A stretch of DNA of 64,000 bases from Arsenicitalea aurantiaca (GTDB lineage Bacteria > Pseudomonadota > Alphaproteobacteria > Rhizobiales > Devosiaceae): positions 127,765 to 191,764 of the forward strand of contig NZ_RZNJ01000001.1 in NCBI RefSeq assembly GCF_003994485.1, read 5' to 3'. Position 1 is the stretch's first letter. Each line of letters begins with the position of its first letter. Below are positions 1 through 8,346 of the stretch, in pieces. The notes beneath the pieces were generated by a model. It did no database searches. It saw only the letters and a list, made by a program, of their open reading frames with translations, and was not told where the DNA came from. Both the position numbers and the translations under genes were made by a program.

Positions 1-398
1 TCGGGGAAACCGATCTTGACGGGCTCATCGTCTCGAACACGACGATCAGCCGCGATGCCGTGCAGGGCATGGACAATGCGCGCGAACTCGGCGGGCTTTC
101 GGGCCGTCCGCTCTTCAACCTCTCGACGCGGCGCCTCGCGCAGATGCGCGAACGGGTGGGCACACTGCCGATCGTGGGGGTGGGCGGCATCCATTCCCCA
201 GAGACCGCGCGTGCCAAGTTCGAGGCCGGGGCCAACGCGATCCAGCTCTATTCGGCGATGGTCTTTGAGGGGCTCGACCTGCTCGATCGGATCAAACGTG
301 GGCTGGTCGCGGCGGTGCGGGCCGAGGGCGAGACCAATGTCGCGGCCCTGACCGGACGCAAGACCGCCGACTGGGCCTCGGGGCGGATCGCGCTCTAG
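1..398 (+). CDS. pyrD: Dihydroorotate dehydrogenase (quinone), C-terminal part
   Basis: This is the last 131 residues of a class 2 dihydroorotate dehydrogenase, which oxidises dihydroorotate to orotate at the inner membrane using ubiquinone in pyrimidine synthesis. The reading frame is already open at base 3. Visible family signatures are the substrate-loop stretch LIVSNTTISR, the segment GLSGRPLF, and the FMN phosphate-binding GVGGIHSPETA followed by GANAIQLYSAMVFEG. The N-terminal half lies outside the window. The stop codon overlaps the convergent MATE gene by 4 bases. The assignment is firm; only completeness is unknown. Confidence 0.93.
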   Translation, partial: GETDLDGLIVSNTTISRDAVQGMDNARELGGLSGRPLFNLSTRRLAQMRERVGTLPIVGVGGIHSPETARAKFEAGANAIQLYSAMVFEGLDLLDRIKRGLVAAVRAEGETNVAALTGRKTADWASGRIAL

Positions 399-1741
399 GC
401 CGGATCGGGAAAGAGCGCGCCACGCCGCCGCTCGAGCGCAAGGAAGTAGTAGGCGCCGCGCGCCAGAAAGAAGACGTGCAGCCCAAGCCAGAGGCCGGTA
501 TTGCCGAGCAGAGGCTCGAGCACCATGGCCGAGGCCAGAAAGAGCGCAAGCGCCGCGATCATGCCATTGCGCATGGTCACGTTGAGCGTGGCGCCCACGA
601 GAATCCCGTCATAGACGAAGGCCGGCATGCCGGTGAGCGCCATCAGCGCCGCGACCCAGAGGAAGTCGCGGGCATGGGCGCGGACGGCTTCGTTGGTGGT
701 CATCAGGTCGATGATGAGGCCGCCGCCGAGGACCCAGAAGGCGAAGAGCCCGCCGGCAATCACAAGCCCCCAGCGCATGGAGAGGACATAGGCGCGGTCG
801 AAGGCGGGCCGGAAGCGGGCGCCCACCGATTTGCCGACGAGCTGCTCGGCCGCCTGGGCCAGCCCGTCGAGGAAGAAGCTCGCCACCATCATCAGATTGA
901 GCAGCACCGCATTGGCCGAGAGCACGATCTCGCCCGAGCGCGACCCCATGGCGGCGAAATAGCCATAGGCGCCCATCAGCGCCGCCGACCGGATCATGAG
1001 GTCGCGGCTGAGGGCGAACATGCGCCGGAGCGCGGTGCCATCGAGGAGTTCGGCCGGCACGATGGCCGCAAGCACCGTGCCGATGCCGCCGAAATGCCGG
1101 AGCAGAAGCACGAGTCCGAGCAGGGCGGCAGCGGCGTTGCCGAGGACCGTCCCGAGCGCCGCCCCGACAATGCCCCAGCCAAAGCCGTAGACGAACAGAA
1201 GCGAGAGCGCGACATTGACCCCGTGGATCAGGATCTGCAGCATCATGCCCGTGCGGGCTGCAGCCCGGCCGTAGAACCAGCCCAGGAGCGCGTAGTTGAC
1301 GAGCGAGAAGGGCGCCGACCAGATGCGGACGAAGAAGTAGATCTCGAGTGCCGGCGCCGCCGACGGTGGCGGGGCCAGCAGTGCCGCAGCGAGGGCGTGG
1401 ATCGGCCCGCCGAGCGCGATCATGAAGAGCCCGATAAGGACGGCGAGCAAAAGCGCGCGGGCGGCGTGCAGGAGCCCGTCGCGCGGGTCGCGGGCGCCGA
1501 TCGCCTGGGCGGTCAGCCCGGCGGTGCCGATACGCAGGAAATAGGCGAGCGAAAAGAGCGCATCAAAGAGCAGCGTGCCGAGGACGAGCCCGCCCAGCAT
1601 GCCAGCATCGCCCAGCCGGCCGATGATGGCGATGTCGATGATGCCCGCGAGCGGTTCGGTGATGAACGCGATCGAAGCGGGCAGTGCGATGGCCCAGACG
1701 TCGCGGCTGCGCACCGTGAAGGGGTAGACGGGCGCGGCCAT
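395..1741 (-). CDS. MATE family efflux transporter (DinF-like)
   Basis: A 448-residue integral membrane protein with about twelve hydrophobic segments and the usual MATE length. The N-terminus (RDVWAIALPASIAFITEPLAGIIDIAIIGRLGDAGMLGG, read in pieces) matches the DinF branch, where TM1 and the following loop carry the pattern P-x-x-x-x-x-x-x-P-L. The family exchanges cations for drugs or metabolites across the inner membrane; the substrate cannot be read here. The ATG at 1741 is the only sensible start. It converges on pyrD with a 4-base overlap and lies about 80 bases downstream of the kinase gene at 1820-2491, so cotranscription is possible. Confidence 0.88.
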   Translation of the reverse strand: MAAPVYPFTVRSRDVWAIALPASIAFITEPLAGIIDIAIIGRLGDAGMLGGLVLGTLLFDALFSLAYFLRIGTAGLTAQAIGARDPRDGLLHAARALLLAVLIGLFMIALGGPIHALAAALLAPPPSAAPALEIYFFVRIWSAPFSLVNYALLGWFYGRAAARTGMMLQILIHGVNVALSLLFVYGFGWGIVGAALGTVLGNAAAALLGLVLLLRHFGGIGTVLAAIVPAELLDGTALRRMFALSRDLMIRSAALMGAYGYFAAMGSRSGEIVLSANAVLLNLMMVASFFLDGLAQAAEQLVGKSVGARFRPAFDRAYVLSMRWGLVIAGGLFAFWVLGGGLIIDLMTTNEAVRAHARDFLWVAALMALTGMPAFVYDGILVGATLNVTMRNGMIAALALFLASAMVLEPLLGNTGLWLGLHVFFLARGAYYFLALERRRGALFPDPA

Positions 1742-1819
1742 GAAACGTCCGGGGCTGGGAGGATCGATGGGGGAGGTTTGGCGCGTTCGGCCCGGGCATA
1801 CAAGCCCGTCAGAGGGTGA

Positions 1820-2491
1820 TCAGTGGTCGGTCTCGAGCTCGAGGATGAGATCGGCGCGGTCCCGGGAGGAGGCGACACGGTCGTAATTGACGAGGTCGAC
1901 CGTCTCGACGTGACGCAAATTGCGCTCCTCAGTGAAAAGCCCTTCCTCGCCATGGCGCTTGAGCAGGCGGGCACGGACCGTATCGCGCGCGACCTCGATG
2001 AAGACGGCCCAGTCGAGCAGCGGCTTGATCCCCGCCCAGGGCGCGTCGGGCAGGAGCAGGTAATTGCCTTCCACGACCAGCACCTGCACCGATGCCGGGA
2101 TGGTGAAGGCGTTCTCGACAACATCCTCGATCTTGCGGCTGTAGCCGGGCCCGGAGACAGGGCCAGTGGCGCGCTTCAGACCGGCGAGGAAATCGACGAA
2201 GGCTGCGCCCTCGAAAGTGTGCGGCGCGCCCTTTTCATGGGCGGTGCCCAGAGCCTCGAGCTTGGCGTGGCGCATGTGGAACCCATCCATCGGCACGAGA
2301 GCCGCAAGCCCGGGATGGGCGGCCTCGAGCATGGTGACGAGTTCGCCGGCAAGGGTGGACTTGCCCGTGCCCGGACCGCCGGCGATGCCGATGGCGATCC
2401 GCCGGCCGTGGGCTTCGGAATGAAGCGCGAGGCAATGGGCGTGGAGGCGCGCGAGCGCGGCCGCCGGCGTCAGCGTCAGCGATGCGCTCAC
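1820..2491 (-). CDS. Nucleoside/nucleotide kinase family protein (P-loop)
   Basis: A 223-residue P-loop kinase related to uridine kinase/pantothenate kinase (often annotated as nucleoside/nucleotide kinase or fructokinase). The Walker A motif GGPGTGKST lies near residues 31-39, followed by VPMDGFH and the typical lid and base-recognition region (YSRKIEDVV, then VLVVEGNYLLL). I chose the GTG at 2491 because it overlaps the upstream stop in the form GTGA, and a longer in-frame extension is an arginine/proline-rich antisense of the neighbour. It is translationally coupled to the small membrane protein at 2488-2793. The phosphate acceptor is unknown. Confidence 0.82.
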   Translation of the reverse strand: MSASLTLTPAAALARLHAHCLALHSEAHGRRIAIGIAGGPGTGKSTLAGELVTMLEAAHPGLAALVPMDGFHMRHAKLEALGTAHEKGAPHTFEGAAFVDFLAGLKRATGPVSGPGYSRKIEDVVENAFTIPASVQVLVVEGNYLLLPDAPWAGIKPLLDWAVFIEVARDTVRARLLKRHGEEGLFTEERNLRHVETVDLVNYDRVASSRDRADLILELETDH

Positions 2492-2793
2492 TTGCGCCGC
2501 CCCGCGGCGAGGACGCGCAGCAAAAGCCAGATGGGCACGACGACCGCGGCGCCGGCGATGATATGGGTGGAGCTCTGCTGGAGCAGCCGGATGCCGTCGC
2601 GCGAGAAATGGCGGGTGACGTCTTCGAGCCATCGCAGGATCTCCTCGGCACCGAAGCCGAAGGTGTTCATCAGCCAGCCCACGATCAGCGAGATGATGGT
2701 GAGCCGGACGACGAGCGCCAGCGGCCGGTCGCCGAGGAAGCGCTCGAGCCGCGACCGCCGGTCCCGATAGTCCTGAAGTTCGCTCTCGCTCAT
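2488..2793 (-). CDS. Small membrane protein, DUF6460-like
   Basis: A 101-residue protein with a charged N-terminus (YRDRRSRLERFLGDRP) and two hydrophobic helices near residues 24-43 and 79-97. Size and pattern fit the DUF6460 proteins of Hyphomicrobiales, whose role is not known. The start at 2793 is supported by GGAG eight bases upstream; an in-frame ATG 16 codons earlier lacks such a site. The stop overlaps the GTG of the kinase by 4 bases, so the two are an operon. It is divergent from the helicase gene at 2898. Confidence 0.65.
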   Translation of the reverse strand: MSESELQDYRDRRSRLERFLGDRPLALVVRLTIISLIVGWLMNTFGFGAEEILRWLEDVTRHFSRDGIRLLQQSSTHIIAGAAVVVPIWLLLRVLAAGRRK

Positions 2794-2897
2794 CGTGATG
2801 CTCTCCGCTCGCGCCGTGCTTCTGCCCAGCTCTGCAATCATATAGGGTTAGGATCGATTTGCAGCACCATCATGGCTGTTTTTGCCGGAGCGCGCGC

Positions 2898-5378
2898 TTG
2901 GCCCCTTTGCCCGGCATCATCGAGGACTGGTTCAGGGCCAAGGGCTGGGCGCCGCGCGCGCACCAGCTCGCCGTGCTGGAGGCGAGCCAGGCCGACGCGC
3001 AGGCCCTTCTGATCGCGCCCACGGGGGCGGGCAAGACGCTGGCAGGGTTCCTGCCGACCCTTGCCGACCTCGTCGAGAGGCCGGGCGACGGTCTTCATAC
3101 GCTCTATATCTCGCCGCTCAAGGCGCTGGCGGTGGACGTGGCGCGCAATCTGACGACGCCGATCGCCGAGATGAAGCTTTCGATTCGCGTCGAGACGCGG
3201 ACGGGCGACACGCCGGCAAGCCGCCGGCAGCGGCAAAGGACCGATCCGCCGGCGATCCTCCTGACGACCCCCGAGCAGCTGGCGCTGCTCCTCAGCCATC
3301 CCGAGGCGGCGAAGCTCTTCGGCTCGCTGAAGCGGCTGGTGCTCGACGAACTCCACGCGCTCGTCACCTCCAAGCGGGGAGAACTACTCTCGCTCGGCAT
3401 CGCGCGGCTGGCGACGCTCGCCCCGCAGATGCGGATCACGGCGCTGAGCGCGACCGTGGCGCGGCCCGATCTTCTGGCCGAATGGATCGCCGCGCCCGTA
3501 CCGGAGGCGGAAACGCGGCTGCTGGTCGGTTCGGGCGGCGCGCGGCCGGAGCTGTCGATCCTTTCGGCGCGCGATCGCATTCCCTGGGCGGGGCATTCGG
3601 CGGCCTGGTCGGTGCCGGGGCTCTACGAGATCATCAAGCAGCACAAAACGACGCTGCTCTTCGTCAATACGCGCAGCCAGGCCGAGATGCTGTTCCAGAA
3701 CCTCTGGGCGGTCAACGAGGACGGGATCGCGATCGCACTCCACCACGGTTCGCTTGCGGTCGAGCAGCGGCGCAAGGTCGAGGCAGCGATGGTTGCCGGG
3801 GCGTTGCAGGCGGTGGTCTGCACCTCAACGCTCGATCTCGGCATCGACTGGGGCGACGTCGATCTCGTCGTCCAGATCGGCGCACCCAAGGGCGCAAGCC
3901 GCATGCTGCAGCGGATCGGGCGCGCCAATCACAGGCTCGACGAGCCGTCCAAGGCGCTATTCGTGCCGGCCAACCGCTTCGAGGTGCTCGAATGCGAGGC
4001 CGCGCTCGAGGCAGTGGAGGCCGGGGCGCAGGACAGCGAGGACCCGGTCTCGGGCGGGCTCGACGTGCTCGCCCAGCATGTGCTCGGCATGGCGTGCGCC
4101 GCGCCAGTGGATGCCGACGCGCTCTTTGCTGAGGTCACGCGCGCCTGGCCTTATCGCGAACTTACCAAGCCGCTCTTTGAGCGGGTGCTCGATTTCGTGG
4201 CGACCGGCGGCTATGCGCTTCGCGCCTATGAGCGCTTCGCCAAGCTCAGGCAAACGCCCGACGGGCTCTGGCGCATCGCCAATCCGGGCGTCGCGCAGCA
4301 ATACCGGCTCAATATCGGCACCATCATCGAGGAGCCGATGGTGAAGGTGCGGCTCGTGCGCGGGCGCGGCTTCCGGCGCGGGGCGACGACCGGGCCGATC
4401 GGGCGCGGGGGCCGGGTGCTGGGGGAAATCGAGGAATATTTCATCGACCAGCTGGTCAAGGGCGACACCTTCGTCTTCGGGTCGGAGATCGTCGCCTTCG
4501 AGGGGATGCACGAGACCGAAGCCTATGTTTCGCGCAGCGCCGCGCCGGACCCCAAAATTCCCTCTTATATGGGCGGGCGGTTCCCGCTCTCGACCTATCT
4601 CGCCGATCGGGTGCGCGCCATGCTGGCCGATCCCGGCCATTGGGACGAACTGCCCGAGCAGGTCGGGGACTGGCTGCGCCTGCAGGCCGACATCTCCGTG
4701 CTGCCGGGGCGCGAAAGCCTTCTGGTCGAGACCTTTCCGAGGGGCGCACAGAACTACCTCGTCTGCTATCCCTTCGAAGGACGGCTGGCCCACCAGACGC
4801 TCGGCATGCTGCTGACGCGGCGGCTCGAGCGGGCGCGCGCGCGGCCCCTGGGGTTCGTCGCCTCGGACTATTCGCTCGCCATCTGGGGGCTCGGGGATCT
4901 GTCGGCGCTGATCCGCACGGGACGGCTATCGCTCGACGACCTCTTTGCCGAGGACATGCTGGGCGACGATCTCGAGGCCTGGCTCGACGAGTCGGCGCTC
5001 ATGAAGCGCACCTTCCGCAATTGCGCGGTCATCGCGGGGCTCATCGAACGCCGGCATCCGGGCAAGGAAAAGACGGGCCGGCAGGTCACAATGTCGGCGG
5101 ACATCATCTATGACGTCCTCTACCAGCACGAGCCCGACCATATCCTGATCCAGGCGACGCGCCGGGACGCGGCGCGGGGGCTGCTCGACATCGAGCGGCT
5201 CGGGCAGTGCCTGAGGCGCATACGGAAACATATCGTGCACAAACCGCTCGACCTAATCTCCCCGCTCGCGGTACCCATCCTGCTCGACATCGGCAAGGAG
5301 CCGATCTTCGGGGAAGGCCGCGAGAGCGCCATGGCCGAAGCCGCAGAAGAATTGCTGAGGGAAGCGACGGGACGGTGA
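2898..5378 (+). CDS. Ligase-associated DNA damage response DEXH-box helicase (Lhr-like)
   Basis: An 826-residue superfamily 2 helicase. Motif I APTGAGKT is near residues 40-47 and the DEXH box appears as DELH near residue 149. Motif III is SATVARP, the second RecA lobe carries TSTLDLGIDWGDVDLVVQ, and motif VI reads QRIGRANHR. A long Lhr-type C-terminal region follows. In alphaproteobacteria this helicase belongs to a repair set with an ATP-dependent ligase, an exonuclease and PdeM; only pdeM is next to it here. I prefer the TTG at 2898, preceded by GGAG at a spacing of 7, over the TTG at 2859, which lacks a ribosome site. No ATG is available near the conserved N-terminus. Confidence 0.9.
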   Translation: MAPLPGIIEDWFRAKGWAPRAHQLAVLEASQADAQALLIAPTGAGKTLAGFLPTLADLVERPGDGLHTLYISPLKALAVDVARNLTTPIAEMKLSIRVETRTGDTPASRRQRQRTDPPAILLTTPEQLALLLSHPEAAKLFGSLKRLVLDELHALVTSKRGELLSLGIARLATLAPQMRITALSATVARPDLLAEWIAAPVPEAETRLLVGSGGARPELSILSARDRIPWAGHSAAWSVPGLYEIIKQHKTTLLFVNTRSQAEMLFQNLWAVNEDGIAIALHHGSLAVEQRRKVEAAMVAGALQAVVCTSTLDLGIDWGDVDLVVQIGAPKGASRMLQRIGRANHRLDEPSKALFVPANRFEVLECEAALEAVEAGAQDSEDPVSGGLDVLAQHVLGMACAAPVDADALFAEVTRAWPYRELTKPLFERVLDFVATGGYALRAYERFAKLRQTPDGLWRIANPGVAQQYRLNIGTIIEEPMVKVRLVRGRGFRRGATTGPIGRGGRVLGEIEEYFIDQLVKGDTFVFGSEIVAFEGMHETEAYVSRSAAPDPKIPSYMGGRFPLSTYLADRVRAMLADPGHWDELPEQVGDWLRLQADISVLPGRESLLVETFPRGAQNYLVCYPFEGRLAHQTLGMLLTRRLERARARPLGFVASDYSLAIWGLGDLSALIRTGRLSLDDLFAEDMLGDDLEAWLDESALMKRTFRNCAVIAGLIERRHPGKEKTGRQVTMSADIIYDVLYQHEPDHILIQATRRDAARGLLDIERLGQCLRRIRKHIVHKPLDLISPLAVPILLDIGKEPIFGEGRESAMAEAAEELLREATGR

Positions 5379-5410
5379 ACTATCGGGAAGGGCAGGAGTG
5401 GGGCGGGGAA

Positions 5411-6088
5411 ATGGTGAGCCATATCCTGCGGTTCGGCGGGCAGGTCTTCACCCCGCTGCCCTCGGGCGGGCTCTACTGGCATGCCCGCCGGACGCTGCTG
5501 GTCGCGGACCTGCACCTCGAAAAGCACGCCGCCTTCGCGCGCACCGGCCAGTTCCTGCCGCCCTATGATACGACGATGACGCTCAAGCGGCTCGCGGCCG
5601 ACCTCTCCCAGACCGGAGCGGAAAGCGTCGTCGCGCTCGGGGACAGTTTCCATCGCGACCATGGCACGGAGAGCCTTTCGGGAGCGGACCGGGCGCTGCT
5701 CGGCGACCTCATGGCCGCGCGTGAATGGCACTGGCTTTCTGGCAATCACGATCCGAGCCCGCACAGGCTCGGTGGTATATGCCGGGCCGCGCTCGAGATC
5801 GGCGGGCTGAGGCTTGCTCACATGCCCGAAAAGGGGCGGCCGGGGCTGGTTGCGGGGCACCTGCATCCTGCAGCGCGGGTGGTGATCAATGGCCGCTCGA
5901 CCCGGCGGCCCTGCTTCGTCCATGATGGACGCCTGATGATCCTGCCGGCCTATGGCGCTTCGACCGGTTCGATCAACATATTGGGCAAGGCGTTTGCCGG
6001 GCTCTTCGATCGCTCGGCGCTCGAGATCACCATGCTCGGGCGCGGCCAGCTCTACCCGGTGAGCGCGAGACGGCTTGTCGATGGCTGA
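5411..6088 (+). CDS. pdeM: Ligase-associated DNA damage response endonuclease PdeM
   Basis: A 225-residue calcineurin-like metallophosphoesterase. Metal ligands are in VADLHLEKH, LGDSFHRD, GNHD and GHLHP, in the expected order. PdeM is a nuclease/phosphodiesterase partner of the Lhr-like helicase and a repair ligase. The ATG at 5411 follows GGCGGGGAA. An upstream GTG at 5375 overlaps the helicase stop as GTGA and is the alternative start, adding 12 residues. The stop TGA at 6086-6088 lies inside the left copy of a 15-bp direct repeat that brackets the toxin-antitoxin module downstream. Confidence 0.87.
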   Translation: MVSHILRFGGQVFTPLPSGGLYWHARRTLLVADLHLEKHAAFARTGQFLPPYDTTMTLKRLAADLSQTGAESVVALGDSFHRDHGTESLSGADRALLGDLMAAREWHWLSGNHDPSPHRLGGICRAALEIGGLRLAHMPEKGRPGLVAGHLHPAARVVINGRSTRRPCFVHDGRLMILPAYGASTGSINILGKAFAGLFDRSALEITMLGRGQLYPVSARRLVDG

Positions 6089-6098
6089 TCAGCGCTTG
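6084..6098 (+). repeat. Left copy of 15-bp direct repeat flanking brnTA
   Basis: GCTGATCAGCGCTTG occurs here and again, identically, at 6651-6665. It starts with the 10-bp palindrome GCTGATCAGC and contains the pdeM stop codon. The two copies bracket the BrnT/BrnA module exactly, 567 bp apart. Confidence 0.85.
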
Positions 6099-6102
6099 TC
6101 GT

Positions 6103-6126
6103 CTTGTATATACAAGAGTATATACA
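6103..6126 (+). promoter_or_regulatory. Probable BrnA operator upstream of brnT
   Basis: CTTGTATATACAAG at 6103-6116 is a perfect 14-bp palindrome. Its GTATATACA core is repeated 12 bp downstream at 6118-6126, immediately before the brnT start. BrnA family antitoxins are ribbon-helix-helix repressors that bind paired palindromes in their own promoter, so this is the likely autoregulatory site. Binding itself is inferred. Confidence 0.6.
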
Positions 6127-6127
6127 G

Positions 6128-6406
6128 GTGAAATTCGAATGGGACGCGTCCAAGGACAGGGCCAATATCGCCAAGCATGGCTTTGGTTTCGCGTTTGCCA
6201 GCCGGATTTTCGAAGGGCCCGTCCTGACCTCCGCCGATGAGCGGTTTGACTATGGTGAGGCCCGCGCCGTCAGCATCGGGGCAGTCGAGGGTGTGCTGGT
6301 GATCGTCGTCGTACACACGGATCGGAAAGGCACTGTGCGTCTGATCTCCGCGCGGCGTGCAAACCGGGCAGAAAGGATGCGTTATGAGCAGGCGTTACGC
6401 ACGTGA
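6128..6406 (+). CDS. brnT: BrnT family ribonuclease toxin
   Basis: A 92-residue BrnT-type toxin (RelE-like fold ribonuclease). The N-terminus VKFEWDASKDRANIAKHG matches the family pattern K-F-x-W-D-x-x-K-x-x-x-N-x-x-K-H-G. The C-terminus RLISARRANRAERMRYE matches the conserved I-S-A-R-x-A-x-x-x-E-R-x-x-Y-E. I chose GTG at 6128 because the conserved region begins there; a TTG at 6104 would extend translation through the operator palindrome. It is followed by brnA with a 23-base overlap, the standard toxin-first arrangement of this family. Confidence 0.88.
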   Translation: MKFEWDASKDRANIAKHGFGFAFASRIFEGPVLTSADERFDYGEARAVSIGAVEGVLVIVVVHTDRKGTVRLISARRANRAERMRYEQALRT

Positions 6407-6725
6407 GCTGACCGCCGACGAGCTGGCGGTTCAGCCGGACGACGCGATCGACTACAGCGAAATTCCCGAACTCGACGAGGCATTCTGGCGCACCGCAAAG
6501 CTGGTCCAGCCCGAGAAGACCGAGGCCATAAGCCTGAGAGTGAAGACGTCGGTCCTCGAGGCGTTTCGAGCGCAGGGCAGGGGCTACCAGTCGCGCATGA
6601 ACGCAGTGCTGGAAGCCTATGTGCGCACGTTGCCCCAGGCCGGGCCTGGCGCTGATCAGCGCTTGAAGACGACGCCGCCGAGCCAGCCGGTGAAAAGGGC
6701 GAGGAAGACACAGAAGACGCCGTAA
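6384..6725 (+). CDS. brnA: BrnA family antitoxin (ribbon-helix-helix)
   Basis: A 113-residue BrnA-type antitoxin. The family segment DDAIDYSEIPELDEAFW binds toxin, and ISLRVKTSVLEAFRAQGRGYQSRMNAVLEAYV is the C-terminal ribbon-helix-helix DNA-binding domain (residues about 52-85). The start at 6384 follows AAGGATGCGTT. The last roughly 24 residues after the domain are unusual: they are read from the right-hand direct repeat and then antisense through the 3' end of the neighbouring TIGR02186 gene, overlapping it by 70 bases. This tail is probably a by-product of the module's insertion. Confidence 0.88.
   Translation: MSRRYARELTADELAVQPDDAIDYSEIPELDEAFWRTAKLVQPEKTEAISLRVKTSVLEAFRAQGRGYQSRMNAVLEAYVRTLPQAGPGADQRLKTTPPSQPVKRARKTQKTP
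6651..6665 (+). repeat. Right copy of 15-bp direct repeat flanking brnTA
   Basis: Identical to 6084-6098 (GCTGATCAGCGCTTG). It contains the stop codon of the minus-strand TIGR02186 gene (TCA at 6656-6658) and lies inside the brnA tail. Confidence 0.85.
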
Positions 6726-7414
6726 AAGAGCGGGTACTGCACCGCCGCATTGCCCAAGAAGCGCTCGAAGCCGACCTTGCGGACGTTGAAGCGCTCGGCG
6801 CGGCGCGCGACGATCTCGCCATCGGAAAAAACGAGCGTCGTGGCCAGAAATGCGCCATTGGGCACGTCGTGCGGCAGGGTCAGCTGGGCCGAATAGGCGG
6901 TGGTCGACAAGAAGCGGACGCCCGGCTCCTCCACGCCGAAATAGCGCCGTTCCGTCATCAGCCGCACCAGTTCGCGGGCATAGATGGTGGCGCTCCACCA
7001 ATCGGTGCGCGCGGCCCGTTCGGCCTGCACTTCGGGCAGGATGCCTTCGGCCGCGAGCGTGGCCGGTGTTGTGATCTCGGCGAGGGGACGGCTCGCAAGC
7101 ACGTGGAAATAGGATGGGAAACGCTCGAAGAGCACCTGCTCTGTGTTGATCCAGATGCCGAACTGACGCGTCTTGCGGCGCGCCACGCGATCGGTGAGCG
7201 GGCCGGTCACGAGGATCACGACCTCATAGGGGCCCTGCGGGGCGGCAAGGGGCGTCTCCTCGGCCGGCTCGACATTGCCGAACATGGTGAGTGTTTCCCC
7301 GTCGAAGCTCGAGCTGATGGCGACGGTCTGGTTGGAGAGGGTGGAGACGAGCCGCTGGGCGCCGGCTGGCACGACGAGCGCGATCAGCAGGATGAGGGCG
7401 CAGAAAATCCGCAT
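6656..7414 (-). CDS. TIGR02186 family transmembrane protein
   Basis: A 252-residue exported protein of the alphaproteobacterial TIGR02186 family. It has a signal peptide (MRIFCALILLIALVVPAGAQ) and a periplasmic body beginning RLVSTLSNQTVAISSSFDGE. Near residues 225-248 there is a C-terminal membrane segment (FYGVFCVFLALFTGWLGGVVFKR). Its function is not established. It sits directly downstream of a TauE/SafE permease, overlapping it as TGATG, and this pairing is common, so a role with that anion exporter is the usual guess. GTG at 7417 is an alternative start one codon earlier. Confidence 0.8.
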   Translation of the reverse strand: MRIFCALILLIALVVPAGAQRLVSTLSNQTVAISSSFDGETLTMFGNVEPAEETPLAAPQGPYEVVILVTGPLTDRVARRKTRQFGIWINTEQVLFERFPSYFHVLASRPLAEITTPATLAAEGILPEVQAERAARTDWWSATIYARELVRLMTERRYFGVEEPGVRFLSTTAYSAQLTLPHDVPNGAFLATTLVFSDGEIVARRAERFNVRKVGFERFLGNAAVQYPLFYGVFCVFLALFTGWLGGVVFKR

Positions 7415-8346
7415 CACATCACCCCTCCGGCCCCGACCACGGCCATGCTCCAGGGATCGGCTGGGGCGAGCACGAGCGACAGCCCGAAGCGGATGGCGAC
7501 GGCGAGGACAAGGGCTGCGAGCATCGCGCGCAATTGTTCGCCTCGCAGGTATTGCCCGGCCGAAGCGCCGAACTGGGCGCCGATGACGCCGCCGACCATG
7601 AGGCAGAAGGCAAGGAGGATGTCGACGCTCTGGCTTTGGACGGCGTGCAGGATGAGCGTCGCGGCCATCATCGCGACGACCTGCAGGAGCGAGGTGCCGA
7701 TGACGACATTGCCCGGGACGCGCAGGAGATAGACGAGCGCGGGCACGAGGATGAAGCCGCCGCCAATGCCGAGCAGAGAGCCGATGAAGCCGATGCAGAG
7801 CCCGAGCACCAGGACCGGGATGACCGAGATGTAGAGCTTGGATTTCTTGAAGCGGATGCGCCAGGGGAGCCCGTGGATCCAGTTGTGCTGATGGGGCAGG
7901 CGCTCCCGTGCGACCACCCCGGCGCGGCGCTTGAACATGGCGCGCACCGATTCGATCATCATCATGGTGCCGACGAGCCCCAGAATGACGAGGAAGCCGA
8001 GCGAAATGACGAGATCGAGCTGGCCCGCCGCGCGCAGCATCGAGAAGGTCGCGACGCCGCCAAAGGCCCCGAGCACGCCCGACAGCACGAGATAGAGGGC
8101 CAGATGCAGGTCGATCTGGCCGCGCCGGTAGTAGGAGAGCGCGCCAGAGGTCGAGGCGGCGACGACTTGTCCCGTGACCGAGGCGACGGCGACGGGCGCG
8201 GGCACGCCGGTGAAGATGAGGAGGGGCGTGAGCAGGAAGCCGCCGCCCACCCCGAACAGACCCGACAGGAATCCCACTGCCCCCCCAATTCCCACAAGGA
8301 AGAAGAGGTTCATGGAAAGCTCGGCGATTGGCAGGTAGACCAACAA
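7414..8346 (-). CDS. Sulfite exporter TauE/SafE family permease
   Basis: A 310-residue polytopic membrane protein with two similar halves. Each half carries the glycine-rich family motif (GFLSGLFGVGGGFLLTP near residue 25 and GFIGSLLGIGGGFILVP near residue 185). The family exports sulfite, sulfoacetate or related organosulfur anions; the substrate here is not visible. I chose the TTG at 8346 because it gives the conserved N-terminus x-x-VYLPIAELSMN seen in this alphaproteobacterial subfamily. It is cotranscribed with the TIGR02186 gene. Confidence 0.85.
   Translation of the reverse strand: MLVYLPIAELSMNLFFLVGIGGAVGFLSGLFGVGGGFLLTPLLIFTGVPAPVAVASVTGQVVAASTSGALSYYRRGQIDLHLALYLVLSGVLGAFGGVATFSMLRAAGQLDLVISLGFLVILGLVGTMMMIESVRAMFKRRAGVVARERLPHQHNWIHGLPWRIRFKKSKLYISVIPVLVLGLCIGFIGSLLGIGGGFILVPALVYLLRVPGNVVIGTSLLQVVAMMAATLILHAVQSQSVDILLAFCLMVGGVIGAQFGASAGQYLRGEQLRAMLAALVLAVAIRFGLSLVLAPADPWSMAVVGAGGVM

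Noticed and set aside
476-1819. A 447-codon plus-strand frame
   Set aside because: Antisense to the MATE transporter and of very biased composition (E, R, H), typical of shadow frames.
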